Part shown: positions 27,436 to 35,638 of the stretch, piece by piece
How positions within the stretch are numbered: position 1 is the first letter of the stretch
How the letters are laid out: the number at the start of each line of letters is the position of its first letter
Source: Lentimicrobiaceae bacterium
Lineage (GTDB): Bacteria; Bacteroidota; Bacteroidia; Bacteroidales; JAGNHN01
Direction of reading: 5' to 3'
DNA length: 64,000 nt
NCBI GenBank assembly: GCA_018001695.1
Contig: JAGNHN010000003.1
Location: 1-64,000, forward strand
The notes under the pieces: model-generated
What the model was told of the DNA's origin: nothing
Database searches by the model: none
The model's input: only the letters and a program-made list of their open reading frames with translations
Position numbers and translations under genes: made by a program

Positions 27436-28964
27436 GACGGCATCCGGGCAAATGGAAAGTACTCAGGGTCATTGTATCCGGACTTGCTTTGTTATGGATA
27501 GGGGCCCTGTTCCTGGATATTCACAACCGCATCCCTGAAGCCTGGTACTTACCGCTGAGATACTTCCAGATTGTGCCGGCCATCCAACTCATGCTGGCGG
27601 CTGGCGGGGGTGCCCTGCTTGCTTTTTCCATATTGATGCTATCCGCAGCCTTGTTTGGACGTTACTACTGCTCCTTCCTCTGTCCCCTGGGCGCGATGCA
27701 GGATATCATGGGCTTTTTCAGAAGGAAATGGACACGCCGTAAACGTTATAAAATGATGCCGCTGAACCGAGGCTGGCGTTACGGCAGCCTGCTGTTGTTT
27801 GTCTTCCTGATCCTTATTGGGAGTGGAGCAGCCATCGGGCTCATGGATCCTTATAGTCATGCCGGCAGGATTGTCAGCCAGCTGGCGGTAAATCCTGCCA
27901 TACTGTTCAACAATATCATCGCCTGGATGCTTGAATCCCAGCGCATGTATGCCGTTCCGCCGGTTCCTGCTGCCCGCTTCCAGGTGGCCCCATTTCTCCT
28001 GGCAACAACCCTGTTTGCCCTCTTATGGGTGCTGGTCTGGAGAAACGGAAGGATCTACTGCAATACCTTCTGCCCGGTGGGCGCAGGACTGGGTATCCTC
28101 GCTTCCCGCAGCCTCTTCCGTATCAGGTTTGATCAGGAAGCATGCACCGCCTGTGGCCTGTGTGCCGCAGATTGCAAGGCAGGTTGTATTGATTTCCGCC
28201 AGAAAACAATTGATGCATCGCGCTGTGTGATGTGCATGAATTGTCTGACATCCTGTAAAGAAGGGGGAATCCGTTATGGCCTGGGCAGAAAACAGCCCAC
28301 AAGGGCGTTTTCAGGTGAGCGCCGGCAGGTAATGAAAATGCTGGGCATTGCACCGGTGTTGCCACTTGCGGCTCCGCTGTCAGCACCCGGTCCTGGGGAA
28401 CGCAGTTGTGCCATCTCACCCCCGGGATCCGGCTCTCATGCGCACCTCCATCGGCTTTGTACGGCCTGTCAATTATGTGTTCAGGCCTGCCCCAGCCATG
28501 TCCTGCAGCCATCTTTCCTGGCTTATGGGCTGAAGGGAGCCTTTCAGCCTGTCCTGGATCCGGATGCCGGCTATTGTAATTTCGATTGTGTACGTTGTAC
28601 CGAGGTTTGCCCTACGGGTGCCCTTCAGCCTGTTACCATCGACGAAAAACACCGCCTTCAGTTGGGCAAAGCGAAATTCCTTTTTGACTATTGTGTTGTC
28701 ACCCAGGAGTATAAAAATTGTGGTGCCTGTTCCGAGCATTGCCCCACCAAAGCCGTCAACATGGTGCCATGGAAGGGTAAGCTGTACATCCCGGAAGTGA
28801 ATGAATCGCTTTGTGTCGGCTGTGGGGCCTGCGAACATGCCTGCCCGACGGATCCCTTGTCGATCTATGTTGAAGGACAGGAAGTGCATGGCCTGGCCGA
28901 TCTTCCTGAATCCCGGAAAGAGGAGCAGATGGAAACACCGGTATTGGAAGAATTTCCCTTTTAA
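27432..28964 (+). CDS. NapH/NapG-like membrane polyferredoxin
   Basis: This protein has 510 residues. The N-terminal half is NapH/CcoG-like: about four membrane helices carrying two C-x3-C-P motifs (C80/C84 and C210/C214), then two [4Fe-4S] sites (C238-C241-C244-C248 and C265-C268-C271-C275). A second Arg-Arg plus hydrophobic segment follows (residues 297-318, ERRQVMKMLGIAPVLPLAAP), resembling a Tat leader or signal anchor. The C-terminal half is NapG-like with four further cluster motifs (C343-C353, C382-C393, C430-C437 with C421, C461-C471). It looks like a fusion that carries electrons from quinol across the membrane to a periplasmic partner, probably the coupled DUF362 protein. Confidence 0.88.
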   Translation: MRRHPGKWKVLRVIVSGLALLWIGALFLDIHNRIPEAWYLPLRYFQIVPAIQLMLAAGGGALLAFSILMLSAALFGRYYCSFLCPLGAMQDIMGFFRRKWTRRKRYKMMPLNRGWRYGSLLLFVFLILIGSGAAIGLMDPYSHAGRIVSQLAVNPAILFNNIIAWMLESQRMYAVPPVPAARFQVAPFLLATTLFALLWVLVWRNGRIYCNTFCPVGAGLGILASRSLFRIRFDQEACTACGLCAADCKAGCIDFRQKTIDASRCVMCMNCLTSCKEGGIRYGLGRKQPTRAFSGERRQVMKMLGIAPVLPLAAPLSAPGPGERSCAISPPGSGSHAHLHRLCTACQLCVQACPSHVLQPSFLAYGLKGAFQPVLDPDAGYCNFDCVRCTEVCPTGALQPVTIDEKHRLQLGKAKFLFDYCVVTQEYKNCGACSEHCPTKAVNMVPWKGKLYIPEVNESLCVGCGACEHACPTDPLSIYVEGQEVHGLADLPESRKEEQMETPVLEEFPF

Positions 28965-28977
28965 GGAGGCTACTGCC

Positions 28978-30483
28978 TTACTTTTTCATGATGATGCGAA
29001 TGGTAGTACCCTTGCCGGGAGCAGATGTTCTGACGAAAATCCTTCCCTTGTGATAGTCATTGATGATGCGCGCTGCGAGCGATAGCCCCAGTCCCCAGCC
29101 TCTTTTCTTACTTGTATATCCGGGCCTGAAGATGGTTTTGTGAAGGTTCTTGGCAATTCCTTTGCCCGTATCCGTGATGTCAATGACGACCTGCCGTGCT
29201 TCTTCCCCGATCCGGACACTGATCCGGCCTGTCCCATCCATGGCATCCACGGCATTGCGGCAGATGTTTTCAATCACCCATTCAAAAAGGTAGCGGTTGA
29301 GGGGAAGAATGATTTCTTCCTGGGCTCCTGGGGTGATATCGAACAAGACTTTTCTGGAAAGTCTGGGTTTCAGATATTCTACTGTTTCATGGATGATCCC
29401 GGTGATGTTTTCAGGCTCGAGAATAGGAGGCGAACCTATTTTGGAAAAACGCTGGGCGATGGTATCCAGACGCTGAATGTCTTTACTGATCTCCACCACA
29501 CTTTCATCATCAACCCCCCGCATTCTGAGCAGTTCTACCCACGCCATCAGCGACGAGATGGGCGTCCCGAGCTGGTGAGCTGTTTCCTTGGCGAGACCCG
29601 CCCATACCTGGTTTTGCTCGGACTTACGCGCAGTGCTGAACAACAGGTATGCGATCAGGAGGAAGACACCCAGCACCGCGAACTGTACGATGGGATAATA
29701 CCGCAATTGCGTGAGGACGTAAGACTCTTTGTAAAAAATATACCGCTTTCCCTGACTGCCCAGGTCAATTTCCAGGAAAGTATTGGCTTCTGAGAGGTTA
29801 TCCACCAGATGATGCAAGGCTGACTCGTTCTTCAGAAAGGTGGAATCCAGGTTGCCTGTCGCAATGATATGCCTGCGGTCGGCGTCGGTAACGATGACCG
29901 GCACGGATGCGGCATTCACCACGACTTCAGTGATGAACGACTGGACGATATCTTCCAGGATCTTCTTTATTTCGGTAAATGGGCGTGAGTCGGCGTAGTA
30001 GAAATAATTGATATTTCCTGCATAGTAATCGAAGGCGATGGGGGGGTATGCCGAGAACTGTTCCCGCAGCTCCGGGGTAAGCACACGGACGCTGTCGGTA
30101 TTGAAATCCACATTTTTCGCCGAACTGATATGTCCGTCGGCATCGGTCAGGATCACCGGTATGGTGGTATTCCCGGCAATAATCTCGCTGTAAAAGGTAA
30201 TATCTTCGGTATTATCCGCACTGATAAGCCGTTGCGTTGCGCGGGCGAGCAGCTCTACCCGTTTTCGCTCTTCCTGCTGCAGGGCGGCAAAGAGCTGCTC
30301 CTGCATCTGCACCAGTCCAGCGCGCTGCTGCACGGCATCGGCCCAGATACGGATATTTTTACGCTCTTCGCGGGCGATCTTGTGTACCATGGAATCGGTA
30401 TACCAGAACGACGCCCCGACGATCACCATGGCTGCCAGGAACAGGATGAGCTTCCAGCGCTTCTTTTGTTTGTAAATGCTCAA
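28978..30483 (-). CDS. Orphan membrane sensor histidine kinase
   Basis: This 501-residue kinase has TM1 at about residues 11-28, an extracytoplasmic sensor region (30-262), TM2 at about 264-283 and a HisKA-like H-box with H303 in KETAHQLGTPISSLMAW. The ATPase domain has ENICRNAVDAM (N box), DTGKGIAKN (G1) and GWGLGLSLAARII (G2). The frame runs back to 30624, inside ppk2, but a membrane protein needs to start just before TM1. The only reasonable codon is TTG at 30483, giving a basic IYKQKKRWK leader. No response regulator is present in the window. It lies 28 bases after ppk2 on the same strand. Confidence 0.88.
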   Translation of the reverse strand: MSIYKQKKRWKLILFLAAMVIVGASFWYTDSMVHKIAREERKNIRIWADAVQQRAGLVQMQEQLFAALQQEERKRVELLARATQRLISADNTEDITFYSEIIAGNTTIPVILTDADGHISSAKNVDFNTDSVRVLTPELREQFSAYPPIAFDYYAGNINYFYYADSRPFTEIKKILEDIVQSFITEVVVNAASVPVIVTDADRRHIIATGNLDSTFLKNESALHHLVDNLSEANTFLEIDLGSQGKRYIFYKESYVLTQLRYYPIVQFAVLGVFLLIAYLLFSTARKSEQNQVWAGLAKETAHQLGTPISSLMAWVELLRMRGVDDESVVEISKDIQRLDTIAQRFSKIGSPPILEPENITGIIHETVEYLKPRLSRKVLFDITPGAQEEIILPLNRYLFEWVIENICRNAVDAMDGTGRISVRIGEEARQVVIDITDTGKGIAKNLHKTIFRPGYTSKKRGWGLGLSLAARIINDYHKGRIFVRTSAPGKGTTIRIIMKK

Positions 30484-30511
30484 ATGAACAGTCTTTATTA
30501 CAAAAATGAGG

Positions 30512-31390
30512 TTAATCTTCTGATTCCAGTCTTTTCTTAGCTTCCTGCAGGCCGGCCTGTTGCGATTCGTCCAACTGAGGATAGGCCAGGTCAAGCGCTT
30601 CCATCCGGGATACGATGATATCACAAACCAGGGCGCGCATAAACCATTTGCGGTCGGCAGGGATCACATACCAGGGGGCATGCGGCGTGCTGGTGTGCCG
30701 GAGCATGTCCTCATAAGCCTGCATATATTCATCCCAGTGCCTGCGCTCGTCTACATCCTTAACTGAGAATTTCCAGTTCTTGGCCGGATCTTCTATCCGG
30801 TCCAGAAAACGCTTTTTTTGCTCGTTTTTGGATACGTTCAGGAAAAATTTGATGACAATGGTCCCGTTTTCGTGCAGATATCTTTCAAAATCATTCATTT
30901 CCCTGAAGCGCATCTTCCAGAATTCATCTCCCACCGGGTGTTTCAGGCCCGGCAGTCTCTGACCGGCCAGGATGGAAGGGTGGACCCTGACAACCAGCAC
31001 CTCCTCGTAATAGGAGCGGTTGAAGATCCCGATGCGTCCACGTTCCGGAACAACCTTGCTGCAGCGCCACATATATCCGTGGTCCAGTTCTTCGGCAGAT
31101 GGGGCCTTAAAGCTGAATACCTGGCACCCCTGCGGGTTGATGCCAGACATGACATGCTTGATTGTCCCGTCTTTACCTGCTGCATCCATGGCCTGGAAAA
31201 TGACCAGTACCGCGTATTTATCCTGGGCGTAGAGCTTGTCCTGCAATGCGGACAAACGTTCAATGCCATTCTTCAGGTGCTTGGCGGCTTCGTCCTTGTC
31301 GTCGAACTTTCCCTGGTCCGATGTCGCGAAATCATGGAGAAGGGCCCTGCCGTCAAAAGGAAATACATAAGGTGAATGATTCATGGCCAT
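30512..31390 (-). CDS. ppk2: Polyphosphate kinase 2 family protein
   Basis: This 292-residue PPK2 protein has Walker A-like QAMDAAGKDGTIKHV (residues 66-80), the lid region with RIGIFNRSYYEEVLVVRVHP (about 117-136) and Walker B-type IVIKFFLNVSKNEQKKR (about 173-190). PPK2 enzymes use polyphosphate to phosphorylate nucleoside mono- or diphosphates. Length and the single domain fit class I or III; which nucleotide is preferred cannot be told by eye. A putative promoter precedes it. The histidine kinase gene follows on the same strand. Confidence 0.9.
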   Translation of the reverse strand: MAMNHSPYVFPFDGRALLHDFATSDQGKFDDKDEAAKHLKNGIERLSALQDKLYAQDKYAVLVIFQAMDAAGKDGTIKHVMSGINPQGCQVFSFKAPSAEELDHGYMWRCSKVVPERGRIGIFNRSYYEEVLVVRVHPSILAGQRLPGLKHPVGDEFWKMRFREMNDFERYLHENGTIVIKFFLNVSKNEQKKRFLDRIEDPAKNWKFSVKDVDERRHWDEYMQAYEDMLRHTSTPHAPWYVIPADRKWFMRALVCDIIVSRMEALDLAYPQLDESQQAGLQEAKKRLESED

Positions 31391-31410
31391 GCAGATTCGA
31401 TGATATTATT

Positions 31411-31441
31411 CAAATATCACCAAAAAGCATGACATCGCAAA
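31411..31441 (-). promoter_or_regulatory. Candidate promoter of ppk2
   Basis: On the minus strand TTTG is followed, after exactly 19 bases, by GATATTTG, one base off the TAnnTTTG -7 consensus. It ends 20 bases before the ATG at 31390. The spacing is the one expected for Bacteroidota -33/-7 elements. Confidence 0.5.
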
Positions 31442-31448
31442 ATATGGC

Positions 31449-32960
31449 CTAGCGGATAACGCGGAACATCTTATTGATCCGCCAGCGCTTCAGCAAGGGC
31501 TTGTTCTTATCGGAGGATATCCAGACAAACACAGCTTTACCAACCAGATGGTCTTCAGGAAGGAAGCCCCAGTACCTTGAGTCAACGGAATTATGACGGT
31601 TATCGCCCATCACCCAATAGTAATCCATCTCAAAGGTATACTGCGTGGCTTCTGCTCCATCGATGTAAATCCGGCCGTCTTTTTCAACCAGATCATGGCC
31701 CTCATAGGTGGCGATAATCCTCCTGTACAGGGGTATGGTTTTGGCATCAAGGCTTACAGTCATGCCTTTACGTGGGATGACAACCGGTCCGTAATGATCA
31801 ACATTCCAGGGATAATTGGTATCATAGGGGAAGATCTCCGGACTTGTCAGGCCAGGTTCATAGATAACCCTGGTAACACCGGTCACATTGGGGAAACCCT
31901 TGAGTTTCTCAAGCGACTCGTCAGTAAGATTCATTACGACTTCGCGGTTGCCGATGCGGATCACATCATCCGTCACATCCAGGCTTTCCAATGCACGCTT
32001 GCTGATATCCTGTCCGTTGGTTTCCACAATATACTGATGTTGGAACCCGGATCTGATTTCCAGAGCTTTGCCATTGATGTACACCTGTTCTTCGATGATC
32101 TGCAGTGTGTCACCCGGAATGCCGATACAACGTTTGATGAAGTTCTCCCGTTTGTCAACCGGGCGATACACGATATTCCCGAAATTGGTTTTATTCGCAT
32201 GCACCTGGCTTCTTCCAAACTCCCTGACCAGTGAATAGTAGCTGCGGTTGCTCTGAAAGGCACTTGATACGGTATCGCCTTCTGGATAGTTGAATACGAC
32301 CACATCATTGTTGCGAACCGGCCTAATGGCAGGGAAACGGAAATAATCCCAGTGCGCCCATTCCAGGTAGGACTTGCGGTCGCTGCTCATGGGCATGGTA
32401 TGATGTACCAGTGGGAATGAAAGGGGGGTATTGGGAAGCCGCGCACCATAAACGAATTTGTTGACCCAGAGGTGGTCTCCTATCAGCAGGCTCTTCTCCA
32501 TGGAGGAGGTTGGGATTTTGTAGTGCTGGAAATAGAAGAGATTGATGACGGTTACGGCAACCACTGCAAAGATGATGGCTTCAAACCATTCCCTGCCCAC
32601 CGATTTCTTGAGGGGTGTGCGTTTCTCCGGTGTGAGGTATTTCTCTTTGCTTATCCATGCAAGCCACGGAAGATAGATAAAGGGAAAGACAGCGGCCAGG
32701 GCATGATCCAGCAGCTTATAGCGCCCAAAGCTTTTGGCTGTCTCGACCGACAGCAGGAGCAGCATGAAGAGGTTGATGAAGGGCAGTAAAAAAAGCACCA
32801 GCCACCAGGTGGGTTTACCTGTTATGCGTAGCCAGACAAGAATATTGTAAAAAGGAACCAGGGCCTGCCAGGTAGGTTTGCCGGCCTTCCTGAAGATTCC
32901 GGTCAGGGATGCCCAGATAAGCAGCAGGGATAAAATGAAGATGATCAGGTTGATACTCAT
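31449..32960 (-). CDS. lepB: Signal peptidase I, large Bacteroidota form
   Basis: This 503-residue protein carries an N-terminal membrane region of about 105 residues (DUF5684-like, three to four hydrophobic segments) before the peptidase. A further helix (about 127-143) leads into the catalytic serine S153 (PTSSMEKSLLIGD) and lysine K276 (FIKRCIGIPGDTLQI). The final box GDNRHNSVDSRYWGF is near residues 460-474. It removes signal peptides from exported proteins at the outer face of the inner membrane. The large insert between the Ser and Lys boxes and the split second domain are usual for the phylum. Confidence 0.93.
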   Translation of the reverse strand: MSINLIIFILSLLLIWASLTGIFRKAGKPTWQALVPFYNILVWLRITGKPTWWLVLFLLPFINLFMLLLLSVETAKSFGRYKLLDHALAAVFPFIYLPWLAWISKEKYLTPEKRTPLKKSVGREWFEAIIFAVVAVTVINLFYFQHYKIPTSSMEKSLLIGDHLWVNKFVYGARLPNTPLSFPLVHHTMPMSSDRKSYLEWAHWDYFRFPAIRPVRNNDVVVFNYPEGDTVSSAFQSNRSYYSLVREFGRSQVHANKTNFGNIVYRPVDKRENFIKRCIGIPGDTLQIIEEQVYINGKALEIRSGFQHQYIVETNGQDISKRALESLDVTDDVIRIGNREVVMNLTDESLEKLKGFPNVTGVTRVIYEPGLTSPEIFPYDTNYPWNVDHYGPVVIPRKGMTVSLDAKTIPLYRRIIATYEGHDLVEKDGRIYIDGAEATQYTFEMDYYWVMGDNRHNSVDSRYWGFLPEDHLVGKAVFVWISSDKNKPLLKRWRINKMFRVIR

Positions 32961-33042
32961 GCCGTATGTATTTATGTGTGCAAAAATCAGGGATTTTTGG
33001 TCTCAGCGTATGCTTTGACTGTTAATTCTTGTTAATAAGGAT

Positions 33043-35634
33043 TCAGAGGCTGTCATCTTCCCACTCATAGATGAACTCTCCTTTCTCCTGTTGCCTCAGC
33101 TGGCGTTTCTCCTTTTTGCGTTGCTCCCGCTTCAGACTGTCCTGCCTGAGCCAGTGAAATTCCTGGCGCAAAACATCTTTGACCTCTTTTCTTTCTGCGT
33201 CCAGGTCCCGACTGATCTTCTGCTTCAAACCGACCCTGTCATAAGCAAAGACAGGTTTATCGCTGGTTCCGGTCATGCGCAGGAAAAGCGTCGTCCTGCC
33301 CAGCCCGTCATCCTGAACAACCCCGAATTCGGAATTCTCCTTTCGGGCTTCCCTGGCTTTCCGGCCCAGGAGTTCGGACAGCAACACCTTGAAATTGTAA
33401 TCTATTTGATTGTCAAAGTGATGAACACCAGATAGGTTGATATTGATAGCATCTGTATTGACGGCCATTTCAGGGATAAAGATACGGCTGTCGCGTACAT
33501 AGATCTGGTTACGCAGGGGGGCCAGACTGACTTTATCTAGATTACCGGCTTTGATGAATTTTGCCAGTCCTTGCAGGGGCTCGTAGTCCTGTACGATGCC
33601 CTGGTTTACCTGAACATTGGCCAGTGCAACGATGCTGGAGGTTACCGGAAGGTAGCCTGCATCCAGGTCTAATCCCAGGTCTACCTCCGCGGTAAGAATG
33701 CCTTGAAGATGACGATGGGTGATTTCGTCCTGGCCAAAATCGTTCATTTGCCTGAAAAGTGCTTTTATGTCTATGTCTTTCAGTACTGCCCGGCATTGGA
33801 TGTGCTGGCCGGGCTTATGCGGGATCATACTGCCAATCAGAAAGATATCACCGCCCATGGTCTTCAGGGATATTTGACGGGCGATGAGGCCGGAAGTGGA
33901 ATAGGTCACTTCACCTTGTGCATGGGATGCCTCGAACTTTCCATATTTTATTTTGGAGATCTTTACATGGATATTGGATTCCATGCCCTCCAGACTGAAA
34001 GCTGTCTCTTGCTTTGAAGTATTGCCGGAGAACCAGGCTTCAATGGGTAGTGCTTCCGCTTCAAGCTGGACATCAGCATAAGCTGTATTCGCCGGATTCT
34101 CGAGCCAGGGGAGCAGTCCGGCAATGTGAAGATCCAGTTTTAACGGGCCGTCCGGACTGCTGGCTTCAAGTCCTTGAAGCAGCAGGTCACCTTGCCGGAG
34201 CCGGAGGGACCCCGACATTTTGCTGAGCTCCAGCGAAGCTTCAGGATAAGAAAGGCGGCCGGATTGCAGGGCGCCCCTGGCGTCTATCCGGGCTGTCTGA
34301 GACCAGTCAGGGCCAGGTTTCCATCCCGGTGCCAGCTGGAGGTCAAAGCTTCCCTCCAGGTCAACCAGCCCCTGCACCTGGAAGGGCCAGTGCTGTTTAA
34401 AACATGCCGAAATAGCTTCCAGATCTATATTGGCCTGTACCTTTCCACTGAGGAGTGGTGCATCCAGGTTATCCATGGTGAGCGAGGCCTTGACCGGTTT
34501 TCCGGCCAGGTTAAAACGGGCCTCGGTCACCTCGAGTCGCTGAAGGGGTAGGGAAGGGGAGGCCTTGTTGTCATAAATCCCATGCGCCTGAAGGTTTTTG
34601 ATCCAGAGTCCGGCATCCGGGCACGCCAGCATGGCTAAATCATCCATTCGCCAGTTGAGGACAACGGAAGGGAAAGCACCGCCACCAAAGAGTCCCTGAA
34701 TACGCAGATCATAGGTGACCTCTCCGCTGCATTGATGCTTCAAGGCCATGCCAGACAGGTTTTCGGGCAGAAGACTAAGCAGGCCGGAAAGCTTGGCTTC
34801 TCCGGAGGAAAGATGAATATCCAGGCTGTCACTGGTATCTCCTGGCAATACGTTTCCTGCGGTAAGCAGGGTCATCGCCTCGGTACGTATGCGGCCGTCA
34901 TTCCATTGAACCCGCCCCGTTTCCGTGTCAACCTGCAGGATCGTCGAGAGCTCGGCCTGACGGTTTTGCAGGATCACGGTTTCGCCGGTCTTTAATAACC
35001 TGGCCTCCAGCTTCCCCTGTAAGGAAGCGTCAAAACGGGTATCAGACAACTTCCCCTTCAGATCAATCCGCTGAAGGAAGAAGGCATAATCCTGTCCAGT
35101 TGCCAGGTCTCTGAACCGGAAAACCGACTGCCGCATACCCACCGCATCCAGTTGAATGTCCAGGGAACCAGTAGCAGTATCATTTGCAGACCTGAAAATA
35201 TGATAGTTATCCTGGCCGTTTTCAAACAACAGGATATTCAATTCAGCGTCTTCAATAAGGATCTTCCTGATCCTGTATTGTTTACGCACGATATCCAGGG
35301 GGTGCATCTTGAGGTAAAGATGACCGGCCTTCAGGAGGACGGGCTGACCGGGTATCTGAAAGGATTCGCGTGTCTGCACCTGGCGAACATCCAGGCTGAT
35401 ATAGGGAAAATGCCGCCAAAACCCGAGCTCCATGCCACCAACATCGATAGGAATAAGGAGGTAGCGGTTGATTTCTTCCACCAAAACTTGTTTGATCTTA
35501 TCCTGGTGAAGGTGGAGGATAATCCAGGTTCCGCCCAGGATGAGGAGGAAGAAGACCAGCAACAGAAGCAGGAAACGTTTGATCACACGCCTGACCTTGG
35601 ATGCTGTCTGGGTTTGAGCTCCCTCTTTTGTCAT
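33043..35634 (-). CDS. AsmA-family envelope protein
   Basis: This 863-residue protein has one N-terminal membrane helix (about residues 17-38) and a long beta-rich periplasmic region. The opening IPIDVGGMELGFWRHFPYISLDVRQV is the AsmA N-terminal pattern. The C-terminal third has AsmA_2-type phrases (DKVSLAPLRNQIYVRDSRIFIPEM, then VHHFDNQIDYNFKVLLSELLGRKA). A charged, Lys/Arg-rich coil (about 795-855) ends the protein. Relatives (AsmA, TamB, YhdP) are bridge-like proteins implicated in phospholipid movement to the outer membrane. It lies 4 bases after the pseudouridine synthase gene on the same strand. Confidence 0.85.
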   Translation of the reverse strand: MTKEGAQTQTASKVRRVIKRFLLLLLVFFLLILGGTWIILHLHQDKIKQVLVEEINRYLLIPIDVGGMELGFWRHFPYISLDVRQVQTRESFQIPGQPVLLKAGHLYLKMHPLDIVRKQYRIRKILIEDAELNILLFENGQDNYHIFRSANDTATGSLDIQLDAVGMRQSVFRFRDLATGQDYAFFLQRIDLKGKLSDTRFDASLQGKLEARLLKTGETVILQNRQAELSTILQVDTETGRVQWNDGRIRTEAMTLLTAGNVLPGDTSDSLDIHLSSGEAKLSGLLSLLPENLSGMALKHQCSGEVTYDLRIQGLFGGGAFPSVVLNWRMDDLAMLACPDAGLWIKNLQAHGIYDNKASPSLPLQRLEVTEARFNLAGKPVKASLTMDNLDAPLLSGKVQANIDLEAISACFKQHWPFQVQGLVDLEGSFDLQLAPGWKPGPDWSQTARIDARGALQSGRLSYPEASLELSKMSGSLRLRQGDLLLQGLEASSPDGPLKLDLHIAGLLPWLENPANTAYADVQLEAEALPIEAWFSGNTSKQETAFSLEGMESNIHVKISKIKYGKFEASHAQGEVTYSTSGLIARQISLKTMGGDIFLIGSMIPHKPGQHIQCRAVLKDIDIKALFRQMNDFGQDEITHRHLQGILTAEVDLGLDLDAGYLPVTSSIVALANVQVNQGIVQDYEPLQGLAKFIKAGNLDKVSLAPLRNQIYVRDSRIFIPEMAVNTDAININLSGVHHFDNQIDYNFKVLLSELLGRKAREARKENSEFGVVQDDGLGRTTLFLRMTGTSDKPVFAYDRVGLKQKISRDLDAERKEVKDVLRQEFHWLRQDSLKREQRKKEKRQLRQQEKGEFIYEWEDDSL

Positions 35635-35638
35635 ACGA

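Noticed and set aside
30484-30624. N-terminal extension of the histidine kinase into ppk2
   Set aside because: It would overlap ppk2 by 113 bases and place a hydrophilic, unconserved leader before the first membrane helix; TTG 30483 fits better.
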